In this document: positions 36,816 to 49,125 of the stretch, one piece after another
Layout of the letters: every line of letters starts with the position of its first letter
How positions within the stretch are numbered: position 1 is the first letter of the stretch
Assembly (NCBI GenBank): GCA_021613375.1
Contig: CM038704.1
Location: 36,454,162-36,518,161 of the forward strand
Direction of reading: 5' to 3'
DNA from: Megaleporinus macrocephalus
Lineage: Eukaryota; Chordata; Actinopteri; Characiformes; Anostomidae
DNA: 64,000 bases
Translations under genes and position numbers: made by a program
The notes under the pieces: model-generated
What the model saw: only the letters and a program-made list of their open reading frames with translations
Databases searched by the model: none
Told to the model about the DNA's origin: nothing

Positions 36816-38318
36816 TTTTTTTTTTTTTTTTTCCACTTTTTAATCATCAATGTTCCATATAAACACTCAAGGCATGCATAGGTTCACTACAGAAAATGTC
36901 TATATTATTGTTGTAGACATTGTGGCCTCTGGTTTTTAATCACCAAGACCGTAAAGAAATCTCTACAATCAACCATTTCATACCAAACCACTCTTTTCCG
37001 TACATGTCACCAAATGAATTATACAAATTTTTAAGAAAAATAAGGATAAAAAACTTATGACCAACCTTGTCACCAAGGTATTTAAAAGCCCTGACTTGCT
37101 TCATGAGTAAAAGTTCACTTGGATGGAAGCCACCCACGTTTACATTGCTCTGAATGGCGTCAAAAGGATGGAAACTAACGCTGACGTTGTGTAAACATGA
37201 TCTGGACCAATGTAAGGGGAATGAGTTCAGGCTAGAGCAGATGGAACATTCCACTGTTTTTCACAAAACCATAAGCAGATGAACACTTTACCAAGAAACT
37301 TTCCATGAGTGGAGCATTTCTGCTAACATAGCCTCCAAGAATTTAAAATATTGAATTTAACCAGAATAAAAATATTCACTAGCCGCACTAGTCTAAATGG
37401 TGCATCTGCAGTACTTAAAATAATACTGATCAACACATTTCACCTAAAGCGGAAAGTGTTACTTCCAGACAGAACATCAGGAACACTCATAACTCGGAAG
37501 TGCCCAAACAGTTTAAGCAAAAGGAATAAAATCTAGCTTTTATGACACAGCGACCCTCAATGTTACATTAAAGAGACCTGTAAAAGGGTTGTGAAGTTCA
37601 TGGCTGGTGTAAGGTATTTTTAAGGGGTAATGCAATTACCTTGGCTAGGTTAGCCACAGTGAGCTTATTAGCCAGCTAAGCAAACTTGAAGGAAAATGTT
37701 TCATATTGTACACAGCACTGAGGACCCTTTACCTGCCCCACCAGAGTAACAACATGAACTCACAGGTAGGGTAGATGCTTGGGCAAAGTTTGTTAATTTT
37801 TGTCAAAGGGGTAAGGTTTTACTTTCAATATACCTAGCAAGGAGCTCTTAGCTCCTCTAGAGGAAAGCTGTCCTTGGGAAGAAGTTGGCAACTACCTAGC
37901 AGGCTAACTAGCTAAAACATGGAGGTACCTCACATTAAAGGGTGGATATTGTTAGTGCAAATAAACAGTATCATGTGCTGTATTTGCATAAAATGTCTAA
38001 AAATAAAATAAAATTGTGGAGTCCTGGGATTCACTTACTTCAAGTACCGGTTCCTACTTTTGGGTCAAAATAGGATTAAAACCTAAAGGGTTTGCTTTTC
38101 TTGGTAATTGGCTTAATGGAGACCACTAGCTTTCCATAGGAAGCATTTATTTTAAATTAGGAAGCCACACACACACACATCACTTGCCTCACACCTGTTA
38201 AACCATATGGGTCCTTTACCCTGAGATCAACCCATCAGGAACGTATAAGACTTTTATTCGTTTCGATGATTGTTTTCAGCAGACGTATCTACTGCAAGGT
38301 TGATTGAGCAGTTCTTCC

Positions 38319-38500
38319 CTCAGTTCTGGTCCTGGAGGCCCACTGCTCTATACAGGCTTGTGTTTTTCTGCTCCAAAACACACCTGATCCAAGTATCCAA
38401 CTCCTTAACAATCCCATACTGAGCTGAAAGTGGGATTTTTAAGCAAGGGGGAAAAAATGCTAGGCAGTGGGCCTCCAGGACCAGGCTTGAGAAACACTGG
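38319..38500. mobile_element. Palindromic non-autonomous DNA element
   Basis: Perfect 21-bp inverted arms, at 38326-38346 (ctggtcctggaggcccactg plus c) and 38464-38484, bound a decayed palindromic body with the tell-tale acacacctgatcca core. This resembles the abundant fish palindromes that read GGCCCTGGAGGGCCACTG. Non-coding. Confidence 0.6.
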
Positions 38501-39478
38501 GACAGAGAACAGAGAACGCCCAAGGGCTGTTACAGTGTTTCACCTGCTTTTTATCACCTGAGGAAACACTAGCATATGAAAAGGCTTGGATTCCAGGAAA
38601 TCCAGGACAACTAGAAAAATGATCTCATGAAACTCAATCTAAACAACACACTGAGCTAAACTGCACACAGCTACAGTCCCCACAGCTGACATTCTGGTGG
38701 ATTTTAGCAAAAACAAAGCATGCAGCCTGGAAGTAAACAAAAGATGTATGCAGCATCATACATGAGCACCAAACAACTAAATATATGCTCACACCTGAAA
38801 CTGCCAGGCGAGACATCTCAGTACCTCACCTGGTATAATCTAGGTCCCATCCAGTAGAGCTGCAGTGTACAACAACACAGTAACTCTTGCTTTAGACCAG
38901 ACCACACCTGAAAGTCAAGCAGACTTAGGGCAAAAGGTTCAGAGAGCAAAGACCTTTCATCTCCTCAGACCAAGCCAAACACAGAAGAGCAGGTGAACCT
39001 GATCACTGACCGTCCTCCTTATTTAGAAGCGCTTAATAAGAGCAGCACGAGATTAACTCCGCTCACACCACTTACTGCGCAGCAATCCAATCAGGAGTGA
39101 GATCCTTAGGAGGAGGGAGGGCTTCTTTCAGCATATCTCTCGCGCCCAGGTGTGTCTCACCTTATTACAGGCCACGCCTCCACCTCGACCTCACAGAAAT
39201 CGACAGGGAATTCTCATTAGGCTGCAAAGCAATATTTATTGTATAGAACTGAGTGTTAGAGACATACAGGACCGCACTATACCGTATAATATATTAAGAG
39301 TGAGTTGTATAGCACTGCCATCTGCTGGACATTAAGGGCAAAAACATAATTCTTTTATATGGAAATTATTTACTTATGATAAACAATTTTGCTACACATT
39401 TTTGCTGACAGTGATGAAGTGCTTTAGAGGTAAATCTAGAAGACGGCACTCAGTTTTGGGGACTATCATGACGATGAT

Positions 39479-40012
39479 ACACGGATCAGCCAGGACATTA
39501 AAACCACCTCCTTGTACCTACACACAACTCCCCTACCATATAAGAGCACTTTGTAGTTTTACACTTACAGACTGTAGTCCATCTGTTTCTCTGTATATAT
39601 TGCTTATTGTTATAATATATCCAGCCAACTGTGCCCTGCGACCACTGATGAAGGACTACAGGATGACCAACATAAACTGTGCAGCTACAGATGAGCTATC
39701 ATCTCTGACTTTACATCTACACGGTGAACGAGCAAGGTATGCATGTCTAATAGAGTGGACAGTGAGTGAACACAGTGTTTGAAAACTCCAGCGGCACTGT
39801 TGTGTCTGATCTACTCGTACCAGCACTACACAATCTAACACACCACCACAACGTCAGTGTCACTGCAGTGTCAGAAATGATACACCACCCAAATAATAAA
39901 TAATCTCTGCTCTGTGGTGGTCCTTTGGGCGTCCTGATCATTGAAGAACAGGGTATCCAAGTATACAGAGTAACAGATGAACTAGGAGGTGGCTTTGGCT
40001 GATTGGTGTTTT
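39479..40012. mobile_element. Palindromic non-autonomous element ('CACCGATCAG' family), longest copy
   Basis: The left end cacggatcagccaggacatt and the right end (reverse complement caccaatcagccaaagccac) form imperfect inverted repeats. The interior carries mirrored blocks such as ctacaaagtg/cactttgtag-type and tgtctgatc..actcgtaccag motifs. The family is very common in ostariophysan fish. Copies in this window also lie at 3290-3395, 5285-5535, 30040-30155 and 51494-51866. It is non-coding; the superfamily is not determined. Confidence 0.6.
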
Positions 40013-40032
40013 TATGAATACTGTTCTGGAGC

Positions 40033-40033
<1 letters not shown>

Positions 40034-40110
<77 letters not shown>
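40034..40110. repeat. (TTA)n microsatellite
   Basis: About 25 TTA units, 22 bp after the right end of the palindromic element at 39479-40012. Confidence 0.97.
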
Positions 40111-43100
40111 CTCACTAACAGGCAAGCATGAATGTTTTGCAAGAATTCAGGAATGTTAAGCAGGAAAAATGAGCAAATTCCAGAAATAGCATGCTGTGTA
40201 TGCCAATTCAAGATGATTCAGCATGTAAAGCATACGTTTCTTAGATTTACAGTTTTTGTAATTTATAACTTCTGGAGGTTTAAATCCTCATCTAGAGCTT
40301 TTTCTGTTAAGCCCCCTCATCCTACTGATATGCATTATGTAGTTGTAGTTTTTTTTATTATTATTAATTAATAATTATTTTTCTATAAATGCATGCTGAT
40401 AGTGCTGCACCACAGATAAAATTAGAGGTACTTGAAATCTTGAAGCCAGTATTTTGCCTGTGATTTCAGGACCAAAGACAAGCACCATTGTATATGTTCA
40501 ACAGTTAGACCGCCATATAGCATTAGAACAGATAAATAAGCATAAACAATAAGCATGAAATACAATAAAAAGTAGCAGACATGAATTTATGAATTTATTC
40601 AACTCCTTCAACTTGATTTAGCTTAATGAAGTACCGAGTATGGCACACAATACTGGAATGCCATAAGGAAAAACGTGGAATGTTTTTTATATAGTATATA
40701 TATCCCCAAGTGGAAATGGTTCTATAAATGTTACATATTTACTATGAACCCCTGTTTCATTTGCTTAACTGTTACATTATACTTTAATTCCATTTACAGT
40801 TTAAGTGAATACAGATGTTTAAGCGCAAATGATGAATCAGCTGCAGTGCATGAAATCAAGCACCAGCCTACCCGCAACTTATTTACATGTCATACAGGAA
40901 GCACACCCTAATTCGTGCTGATATTTCTGTCAGGAACCAATAAAATAACACTGCACCCCATACTGGCCACACTTTAAAGTGTTTAAATGGTGAGCACAAT
41001 TTTTTTTTAAAGACAATAGAATAATGCAATTGTGTGGTTATTTGCCTAAAACAACATTTTTAATGGAGTATATGACAAAAGCATAGTGTACTATGTCTTA
41101 ACATAAAACATTTATGAGGTTTTTTGTTTATAAAACAAGTGGCCAGTGAGTGAAATTTGGTGTTATTGAAAATTTGACCTGCAAAATGTTTGGTATTTGA
41201 AATTCAGGTCTTGGAATTTTAGTTTAATAATAATTCAGTTACCAAAAATTCAGGTTGTGAAATCCAGGGAAATATCCGGGCTACTCAGGACGAGCAAACA
41301 AGCGCAGACATAATCGAACTTGCATCTGGCCAATAACAAAATACCTCTAAGCTCATCGGTATGAAGACTGCATGTGCTCGCGAGTTTCACATTTACCTTC
41401 AGGAGTGAAAACTGCAGGTTTATATTTTTCACCCCACATTTTTACACGCTCGAGTTTTGACACTAATGTGATGCCATCTTAGGCCAGAATTTTAAATACC
41501 TAACAATAACATCAAATTTTACACACATTATTTCAGGTAAGGTTCTGGTGACACTGATTTAACTTCATATGGTTAGAGGTTAGTACACTGTGACTTGACT
41601 GGCAGGAAACCTGATACATACCGAGAGAACTAACACAGACAAGCTGTACTGAACAGGGTGATCAGGAATATGAATCATGTTAAAGATTAAGTGGTGGCAT
41701 GACCTTTAGTCTATAATCTTTTAATGTACGAAGTACAACCCATAAAATGATGCAGGCTAGCTATTGAAATGCTATAATTAGCTCACATTCATTCTTCAAA
41801 ATCAATGTTTTGGAAATATCCTCTGGTTGGTTTTGTCAAATGTGTCAAAAAGTGTAAGGACAAAAAGAAGTTTTGTCCATGGTTTGAGTTTTTAATGCAG
41901 AGGGGATTCCTGTCACAGCAGAGAATTAATTGAGAGAATGGCTTCACTTTCCTAGTGAGATAAAGCTAATGTATAGTTTAGTTTAGCATTTTTTGGTAAT
42001 GTTTATTGTTTACCACATGTTCTCTGTACGCACTAGACTCAGTGGTTTACACTGTGACCCCCAGAGCAAGCAAATTTTGATTGATCTCACAAGATGTTCA
42101 ACTCATGTAGTTCAACTGGTCACTGTCATCGACCATGTCACTGGTGGTCACTATATGCTCCTCTGAGTATCATTCTGTGGTTTAGTTGTGTTTGCTTTGT
42201 GGTTTTATGAGTTAGCTGGCTTGTTCACTGCACCAAAATGCTTATGTTTTTTTGGTTTAATCCAATAGCGAGGAAGGAAAAACAATCAAACTGTACAGTA
42301 AATAGCAAATGAATGATTGAAAGTGGCATTATTAACACTTTGCTTTACCACCAGTGGGCTGCCTGGAAAATATCTCAGTCATCTGGCTATCTTTCAGTTG
42401 AAGCTTCATCACACCACACCATTTTACAGGGTGACACAAACTGAAAATGAAACTTTACAAACTGAAACTTTACACTTTCCTCTCTGTCCAGTTACTTGCA
42501 GACCAGTACCAGTAAAAACATTTGAATATACTGGCTGATAGATAAGGGTCTGTAACTGGATGAACTATGAATGCACATGGTAGTTCTATAGGCAGCCAGC
42601 AATGTCCTGCCAGCAAGGTCCTGCTAAAAAGTGTCTGCTGCCAGAAAATCTGTTATTTTATTCTTACAAAACATGTAGCTTCAGAAAAAAAGAGTGAGAA
42701 GAAGTTAACAATGTTAAATTGCTGTTTAGTGTGTCAAATTGAATCGTTCACATGGTTGAATGTGGACAGTTAGTGGTGAGGTATGGAGACCAAAATAGTT
42801 ATGTTCCATGTGGTTGGCATTTGAACTTTGACCAAAAATAAATGTGGTGAGCGTGTCTGTAAATAGATGCTACGACTATAGATTTGTGTATGCTTATAGT
42901 CTACAAAGGTGGGTACATCTCAAGACAGGTTTGGATGCTCAGCACGAGCCCCCTAGTCTGTAGTATAAAGCATACATGCTTTTTTAGAGTAGTTAACTTG
43001 CCCTGTGGTTTCACCTGCCCCTGTTCTGTAAGCTGGCCTTGAGTGTGGTCTTCTGTTTCTTCCGTCCTAGTGTAACTGTAAAGAGCTTCTGAAAGTGGTG

Positions 43101-43549
43101 TGTTAAAGAGAGGAAAACTGATGTTTGGATTTGGTTGGAATAAAGTCACAGGGAACCTGAATTTATATACAATACAATACCACACAGTGTTGCTTGCACA
43201 CAGAGGAATTTGATTTCTACATTGTGCAATAAAACACACACACACACCTGAGATGTTGGTGCTGTTGTCCAACCATCACACAGGTTTGTTGATGGTGAAG
43301 TGGGGGATCCCAGTGTTACAGGGTGCTCTTATATCTATGTTACCTTCTGGTCCTCTCATTTTAGTATGGGCTGTTATAGTTAGATCTGCCGGAGTCGCCA
43401 GCCACACTCTCAAATTCTTTTTATCTGTGTATTTCTTTCAGATTCTCTACAGTTATACTCCTGAGCAGAACTAATTTACTCTCTTTACTCTTCCTGAGAT
43501 GATGACTGTCCTCCCATCCTGCTGAACGCTGTTGGAGGGCTGACCATCA

Positions 43550-44056
43550 GGGCCTCTTCCTCACCTATCACCAGCCAGCTCTCCTGTCCATTTGTGCCAA
43601 CTGCTACACCCTCAATTAATTACATCACTGTGCCATCCAGATGTACCAGCATTGAGATAGGATGAGACAGTATCAGTTCACTCCCACTTTACATAAAGAC
43701 TCAGTCAGAGACTGCCTCAGTCAGAGACTGCCCCAGTCAGAGACTGCCTCTACCAGTGCAGTTTCTAAAGCTTTTACCATACAGACTTCAAACAGAGATT
43801 CTCTCAGATTTTCTTTGGTATTTAGTTTATTAAACTGTTAATACTGTTTGACCAGAGGAGGATGGGTCTCTTCTTGTGAGTCTTGGTTCCTCCCAAGGTT
43901 TCTTCCTCCAGTCTGAGGGAGTTTTTCCTTGCCACCATCGCCTCTGGCTTGCTCACTAGGGGATATATATGTTGTAACTGTCTGTTTTCAAACTTCTGTA
44001 AAGCTGCTTTGTGACAACATTGTAAAAAAACGCTTTAAGAATAAACTTGAATTGAA
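43550..44056 (+). mobile_element. LINE-like 3' end with (TTGAA) tail
   Basis: The run cttggttcctcccaaggttt, cttcctccagtctgagggag, ttttccttgccacc, ggcttgctcactagggg, aaagctgctttgtgacaaca, ataaacttgaattgaa is the familiar 3' end of a fish L2-type LINE (or a SINE sharing that tail). The tail ends at 44056. A 16-bp unit agtcagagactgcctc is repeated three times at 43703-43750. No reverse transcriptase frame remains. Confidence 0.55.
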
Positions 44057-44213
44057 CCCGGGGCAAGTAAGTGGTAGGCAGCTCCATCCGCAGCACCAAT
44101 TGGGGGTTAGGTGCTAGGAGCACTGCAGTCATGTCTTATGAGTTCAGGGGATTGAACCAGCAACATTTTAGTCACAAGGCTGATTTCCCCAACCTCCAGG
44201 CCATGATTGCCCC
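44057..44213 (-). mobile_element. tRNA-derived-type SINE, minus strand
   Basis: On the minus strand it starts ggggcaatcatggcctggag and runs through gttgctggttcaatcccctg, cctagcacctaacccccaat, tggtgctgcggatggagctg and ccccggg. This is the common fish 'ggggca..tggcctgga' SINE, with a B-box-like ggttcaatcc. It directly abuts the LINE tail at 44056. Two 3'-half relatives lie at 63085-63250 and 63740-63945. Confidence 0.6.
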
Positions 44214-44689
44214 ATATCTATATAATACATATCTTACCAAAATCTAATAAACATCTGCTGTATTTCACCATATGTCTGTCCTTTCTGGGTAAACTGGGTA
44301 AAATCTTGGGTAAGGCTTCTGTAAGCATTCCCCTGACCAATCACAAAGCCCACATCTCTTGTCCAAAACGTCGGTTACACAACACAGTTCCAGGAATTTT
44401 TTAGTATTTACAGCAGTTTCAAATCCACTACACAGAAGATGGAATGATCATTGATTTCAATTCAGATCCTTCATCCAGGAACTTCAGTTTGACTTCCTTC
44501 AGTTTTTAATTCCTAAAACATTATTAATATTTACTAAACATCAGTTATGAACTGAAATTAAGAGCGTTATGTTTCAGTGAGACTGTGGTCACGCCTGTTG
44601 CCCTAAACTCATCTTGCATCTAACATCCCACCCCAGGGTGATAATGCGAATAATGGGGCTTCCAGTAAGACACAAACTCATTTGAATTA

Positions 44690-44866
44690 CCCTGCTGAAA
44701 AAACACATTTATTTCATACTGGTCTAAGCTGATCTGTGCTGGTTCATGCTCGTCTAGTGCTGATCTGGTGCTAGTTTATATGGTCACCCAGCTTGGCCAT
44801 TCTGGCTCACCAGCATACCAGCATTTATAACATATGCTGGGCATGCTGGCTACCAAACCATTGTAA
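44690..44866. mobile_element. 'Ctggtct/ccagcat' palindromic fish repeat
   Basis: Repeated tggtctaagctgatctgtgc and ctggtgctagtttat motifs face accagcataccagcat and atgctgggcatgctggc, a palindrome-prone dispersed repeat of teleosts. Non-coding. Confidence 0.45.
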
Positions 44867-45483
44867 ATATCAAATATATATCTTTGACTCCTTTTAACTC
44901 TGACCCTGTAAAGAAATCTGATACTATAAGTTCCTTTGCAATTATCCATTTTACATTAATCTGCTTTTAATGACTCTACAAGTCAGTGACTGAATTATTC
45001 TGACGTATGCAGTATGAGCAGCAAGCCAGCTGCCTTCAGTTTCAGACACAAGCACTGAACGGACAGCTCTACGGTCACTTACAGAGGTCCAGCTATTTAC
45101 TGATTAGACGAGTGCAGTCAGATCCTCCTCCTAACCAATAGAAGACTAAAGGCAATGCCACAAGTAAGAATTCTCTCTTAGTTGAGTTAAGTAACACACT
45201 ACAGCACACTGAACTCACTACACAACGTCTGCACACATCTTTCCACAGTTATTACTGTAGGACTGTAAAAACTACACATACTATTCATACTATATTTAAT
45301 TCACACTTCTCACCAGTAACGACTAATGAACAAACTTTCCTGGTTCTTGAAAGTCAGGGCTTAAGAATTACAGATGTGAAATAAGAGGTGTTTGAGATGT
45401 TAAGTGTTTTCCCAGTAGGTGGCGTCAGTGAATTGCAGCCTGATGAGTCTTCAACCTTTTACAATATATTGTCTTTTTTAAAT

Positions 45484-45745
45484 ATTTGTGAGGACATCCA
45501 TAGGTTTCTATTAATTTCACATTACTGTAGCAAAAATAATACTATACCTACACCTAAACCCAACTCTTACTCCAGCATCCAAAAGTCCAATTTTCCATCT
45601 CCATTAGATTTTCCAAAAAATGTGATTTGTGATGAAAACAACACCTGCACAAGTGAGGACCAGCAAGGCCAGTCTTTACTTGAATAAAAATCTCCTATGT
45701 CTTATACTTGTGTGGGCATGTGGTTCTTACTTATATAGCAAGACA

Positions 45746-45792
<47 letters not shown>
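45484..45792 (+). mobile_element. Dispersed fish repeat with (AC)n tail
   Basis: tttgtgaggacatccatagg, acctaaacccaactctta, gaggaccagcaaggccag, cttgtgtgggcatgtggttc and then acaagaaa(AC)n follow the layout of an abundant teleost element that ends in a CA microsatellite. The (AC)n runs 45750-45791. The 99-codon frame overlapping it (45388-45687) is not a gene. Confidence 0.5.
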
Positions 45793-45793
<1 letters not shown>

Positions 45794-46229
45794 TTGGTGT
45801 AGCTATATAGTAGCACGGTCATTGTGGGGAAGACCCAGGTGTAGAATCAGCAAATCAGAACACAGTCCAACAAAATATTTATAATATTAATGCTTACAGG
45901 AAAATGATATTCCAAATAATGGGGTGTAAATTGGCATGTAAAACCATATTTGAGCACCCCAACAAAAGACATAATACAATATTTTAAAAGGGGCACTTTT
46001 TATGACTGCTTATTGATACTTTGAATATTAAGGACCTAACTAATGACCCTTAATAAACTAACTTTAAACCATTTATAAACTCATAACAAAATATTAAAAT
46101 CTTCATTCATAGAGCACGTTTTATATCAGAAACAGCTTAAAGTACTTTGCAGACAGTTTTGATCAATAATGCCATAAACTTGTTAGCAAAGTAAACTCTG
46201 AGATAAAGCGACACGTTTTTAATTGTTTC

Positions 46230-46720
46230 AGTGAGCACTGAGCTTGACTGTCTATTGAAAACTAGAATTGAGTTCCAGTTTAGAAGTAAAGTAACTGAAA
46301 GAGTCTCTCCATATTTTCTGTATTTTACTGAAGGATGTACAGAAGGTCAGTATCTGCAGATCAAGATCTCAAATGGGAACATAAACAGAGAGACATTCTA
46401 TGATGTAAGCAGGTTCTAGATTATTTAAAGATTCATAGACAAGTACAGAACTTTTCTATTCTAAAAGATACAGGGAGCTGGTGCGGCTCTTTTAAAACAG
46501 GACTGATATGAGCTTATTTGCTTGTTGTTGTTAGGATCTGAGCTACTGTGTTCTGCAGGAGTTGTAGAGGATAGATTGTTTTCTTAGGAACTCCAGTAAG
46601 AAGACCATTACAGTGATCAGCTGCTTGTAAGAAATGCATAAACGAGTTTCTCTGCGTCACTCTGGGATAGAAAAGGCCAAACACACCCAAATCACACCCA
46701 GGAATGATATTAGTAGTTGA
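46230..46720 (+). mobile_element. Dispersed teleost repeat ('ctaaaacaggactgatatga' type)
   Basis: attcatagacaagtacagaa, ttttaaaacaggactgatat, tgttctgcaggagttgtaga, cattacagtgatcagctgct and gagtttctctgcgtcactct follow the order of a common fish retroelement-derived repeat. Diverged, with limits approximate. Short frames across it are not genes. Confidence 0.4.
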
Positions 46721-47969
46721 AGAACCAAGGCTGTCATAAAGCAGTGTTCTCTGAGTTTTAGTTCTGAGAATCAGAATTTCAATCAGAATCAGTATCAGAT
46801 ATAGCAAATAATATAAGAACTGTAATAAAAAAAAATCAGCAACCATACTGTAGCTAAAACCATCAGAAATAATTCACAACTACAAAATTACAGCATGTTT
46901 TTCTCAGCACTGAAGATTCCAACAGCCCGAACAGAAGCAGGCCTGCAGCGTTTGAAGTGCACTTTCATTTGACAGAGTTCATTAATTGAACCTTCTCATT
47001 CATGTTTCAGGATTTTCATATATTAACCTTTACACAAACGTCCTTGATAGAAGTTCTTGTTTTTCTCGGAAGTGGAGTGCTGTATGAAAAGCAGCACTGC
47101 ACAGGTTCCTGAAAGCCCTTCAACATCTTGAAACCATGAGGCGGAAGATCAAAGCTGCTTCCTTCATCTCTCCTCTTCCTCTGTAAGATGTGAGTGAAAG
47201 GCCTTTTGTGTTACATTTACACGGAACACTACACGTTCGGATCCCCGAGTGCCTACGCCAGAAATAAACAGCGAAGGCCTTTGTAGGCTCTGTGCGCTCT
47301 ACATGTAAGGAAAAGGAACTTTCAGTTTCCAGCAGGTTTTGGTGCCTGTGCTGTAGGGGGCAGTAACGAACAAGGCTTTTGTTTACATTAAAGTTACTGT
47401 GCTCGCAGTAGATGTATCATACATACATTGAAATAAAAAACAGCAACCACAAAATACATAAATCACATATAATCATCTGTGCTCTGTATTCATTTAATCC
47501 ATATTAGTGTTTTTGGATATGAAATGCAGCAATACCACCAGAAATCATGGGGGCAGTGTAGCCAGTAGTTGAAAGACATGACCACAGATGTATGTCTATG
47601 ACTGGGAAATTTGTTTTTGCCCAAGCACCATGTTTGTTGTTAGGAATGTTTGACTCTGGACTGCTCTCTAGTGGATATATTGCTTTACATCCATGCCAGT
47701 GTAAAGAACACATGAAAGTTTGTGTGCATTGACTGTTATGGCCACTGATGTGTTTATTTTGAGCATAAGTGAGTCTTTATTGGTCACATACATTACACAT
47801 ACTGACCATTACACATACTAACACACCATAATTCACTGGATACAATGTCACTCAGAGTTGTTTGGTGTGAAATAGTGTAGATCAGGGGTATTTAAATAGA
47901 GGTCCAAACCATCATAATTTTTTTAACATGATTCAGTGCTGTATTCTGAATACAGGAGTAGCCTAGTAT

Positions 47970-48441
47970 CAGGGCTGGACTGGTAATCTGGCATACCAGG
48001 GATTTTTTTTCTTCCTTTTTTTTCTAAGAGACCTGCCCACAATTTAGAGGGGGGCAGCCCCACCCTTTATCTGCGTGGTCTCCTGTCTCCCTCTAGTTTC
48101 AGTGTTGAGCATGTGTGTTAAAGCAGAGGCAACATGGAGAAACCGAAGCTGCAGAAAGGGGGTGCGGAGAAGTTATGAGCAAAAAGATTGAAGAGTGTCA
48201 CTGTAGATGAAGAGTGTCACTGTAGATGAAGAGTGTCACTGTAGATGCTGCAAAATGTGCTAAGATCACAGACATGTTCACTGCTGTAGCCTCCACGTCC
48301 TCTGTGACAGCAGCGCTCCAGCAACAGCAGGTTGTAGGTGAAGACAGCAGCAGCAGGCAGGCAGAGGCTGTGGACAGGGAACCCGATGGACAGAGTGAGC
48401 GGGAAAGTGTAGTACGTAAGCAGGTAGTAATGTTAGGATAA
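47970..48441 (+). pseudogene. hAT-like element 5' end with broken transposase start
   Basis: Begins with cagggctggactgg at 47970, a typical hAT terminal sequence. At 48134 an ATG opens a frame reading MEKPKLQKGGAEKL, then a stop. The likely continuation (VDAAKCAKITDMFT, from about 48240) is in another frame after a 19-bp sequence repeated three times at 48190-48246. This resembles the basic N-terminus of fish hAT transposase-like proteins. The coding similarity fades into Q/S-rich sequence by 48441. No catalytic or dimerisation region and no matching 3' end are seen, so this is a truncated, frameshifted remnant. The family call is from recall. Confidence 0.45.
48190..48246 (+). repeat. 19-bp tandem triplication
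   Basis: gaagagtgtcactgtagat occurs three times without interruption. 19 is not a multiple of three, so it shifts the frame of the hAT-like transposase remnant in which it lies. Confidence 0.9.
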
Positions 48442-48783
48442 CAGGTGATAGAGGTAACGTTAGCTCTGGTACATGAGAATGATGAGTAACGGCAATTGAT
48501 TAGTATCAGTATTTATTGGTATTTTCATACTACCCAAATTCTGGCAGCCACATACGACACCTTTGGCTGTGCTCCGCTAATTATGAAGGGCCGGTCTAAG
48601 CCAAAAATGGCAGGGCCAATTGCTTCGTACCTCTATGCCAGGGCCAATTGCTTCGCACTCCCTAATCTGCTTAGATCTGATTGGCTGAGGAGTGCTTTTG
48701 GTAACCTTACAACACTCGTAAGTAGTCCTTGAGTTTACTGCACCGCAAAGCCCGTATACCGTAATTTCTGCTGCTTAAAATAA

Positions 48784-48785
<2 letters not shown>

Positions 48786-48821
<36 letters not shown>
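48786..48821. repeat. (AT)n microsatellite
   Basis: About 18 AT units with acatata at the right end. Confidence 0.95.
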
Positions 48822-48828
<7 letters not shown>

Positions 48829-49009
48829 ATTAAATAGCTCTCAATACTTTATCTGTTTGGGTCCACATTGGACAACCTCTGGATCCGAAACTGGACAGCG
48901 GTCCACCTATTAGTGACCTCTGGTTTAGATGTTCTTTACACCATGTCTACATCAAAATGAATGAATATGGCCATTTTATTTACTATCAAAACCACCAGTA
49001 AACCTACAC

Positions 49010-49125
49010 TTGCCTTTTATATGGAATGCTAATGATAGCATTCATAAATCTGAATAGTCATAAATCAGAAAAAACAATGTTTTCTTTGGGGACTATTTTG
49101 CCTCACAACATCCTGCATGTACAAC
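49010..49125 (+). repeat. Fragment of the 'ttttgcctcacaacatcctg' repeat
   Basis: ttttatatggaatgctaatg, then ctttggggactattttgcct followed by cacaacatcctgcatg. Confidence 0.45.

Larger units (their letters stand above)
29341..39478. other. Upstream flank, first part: repeats only
   Basis: Apart from the repeats listed, 30410-31375, 32640-33654, 34350-34949, 36820-38318 and 38501-39478 show no recognisable gene. 36900-37340 contains a 104-codon minus-strand frame without a domain. 38900-39180 is slightly GC-richer, with nothing I can name. Confidence 0.4.

Noticed and set aside
36940..37254. 104-codon minus-strand frame near a dispersed repeat
   Set aside because: No motif recognised. Neighbouring sequence is repeat-derived.
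42901..43272. 123-codon minus-strand frame
   Set aside because: No domain or splice context, and it ends near a CA-rich stretch. Treated as chance.
44150..44165. tRNA B-box-like sequence, considered as a tRNA gene
   Set aside because: It belongs to a SINE. No cloverleaf with a matching acceptor stem could be drawn.
47320..47345. ISRE-like ctttcagtttcc
   Set aside because: A ten-base motif is expected by chance in 64 kb, and there is no gene start nearby.
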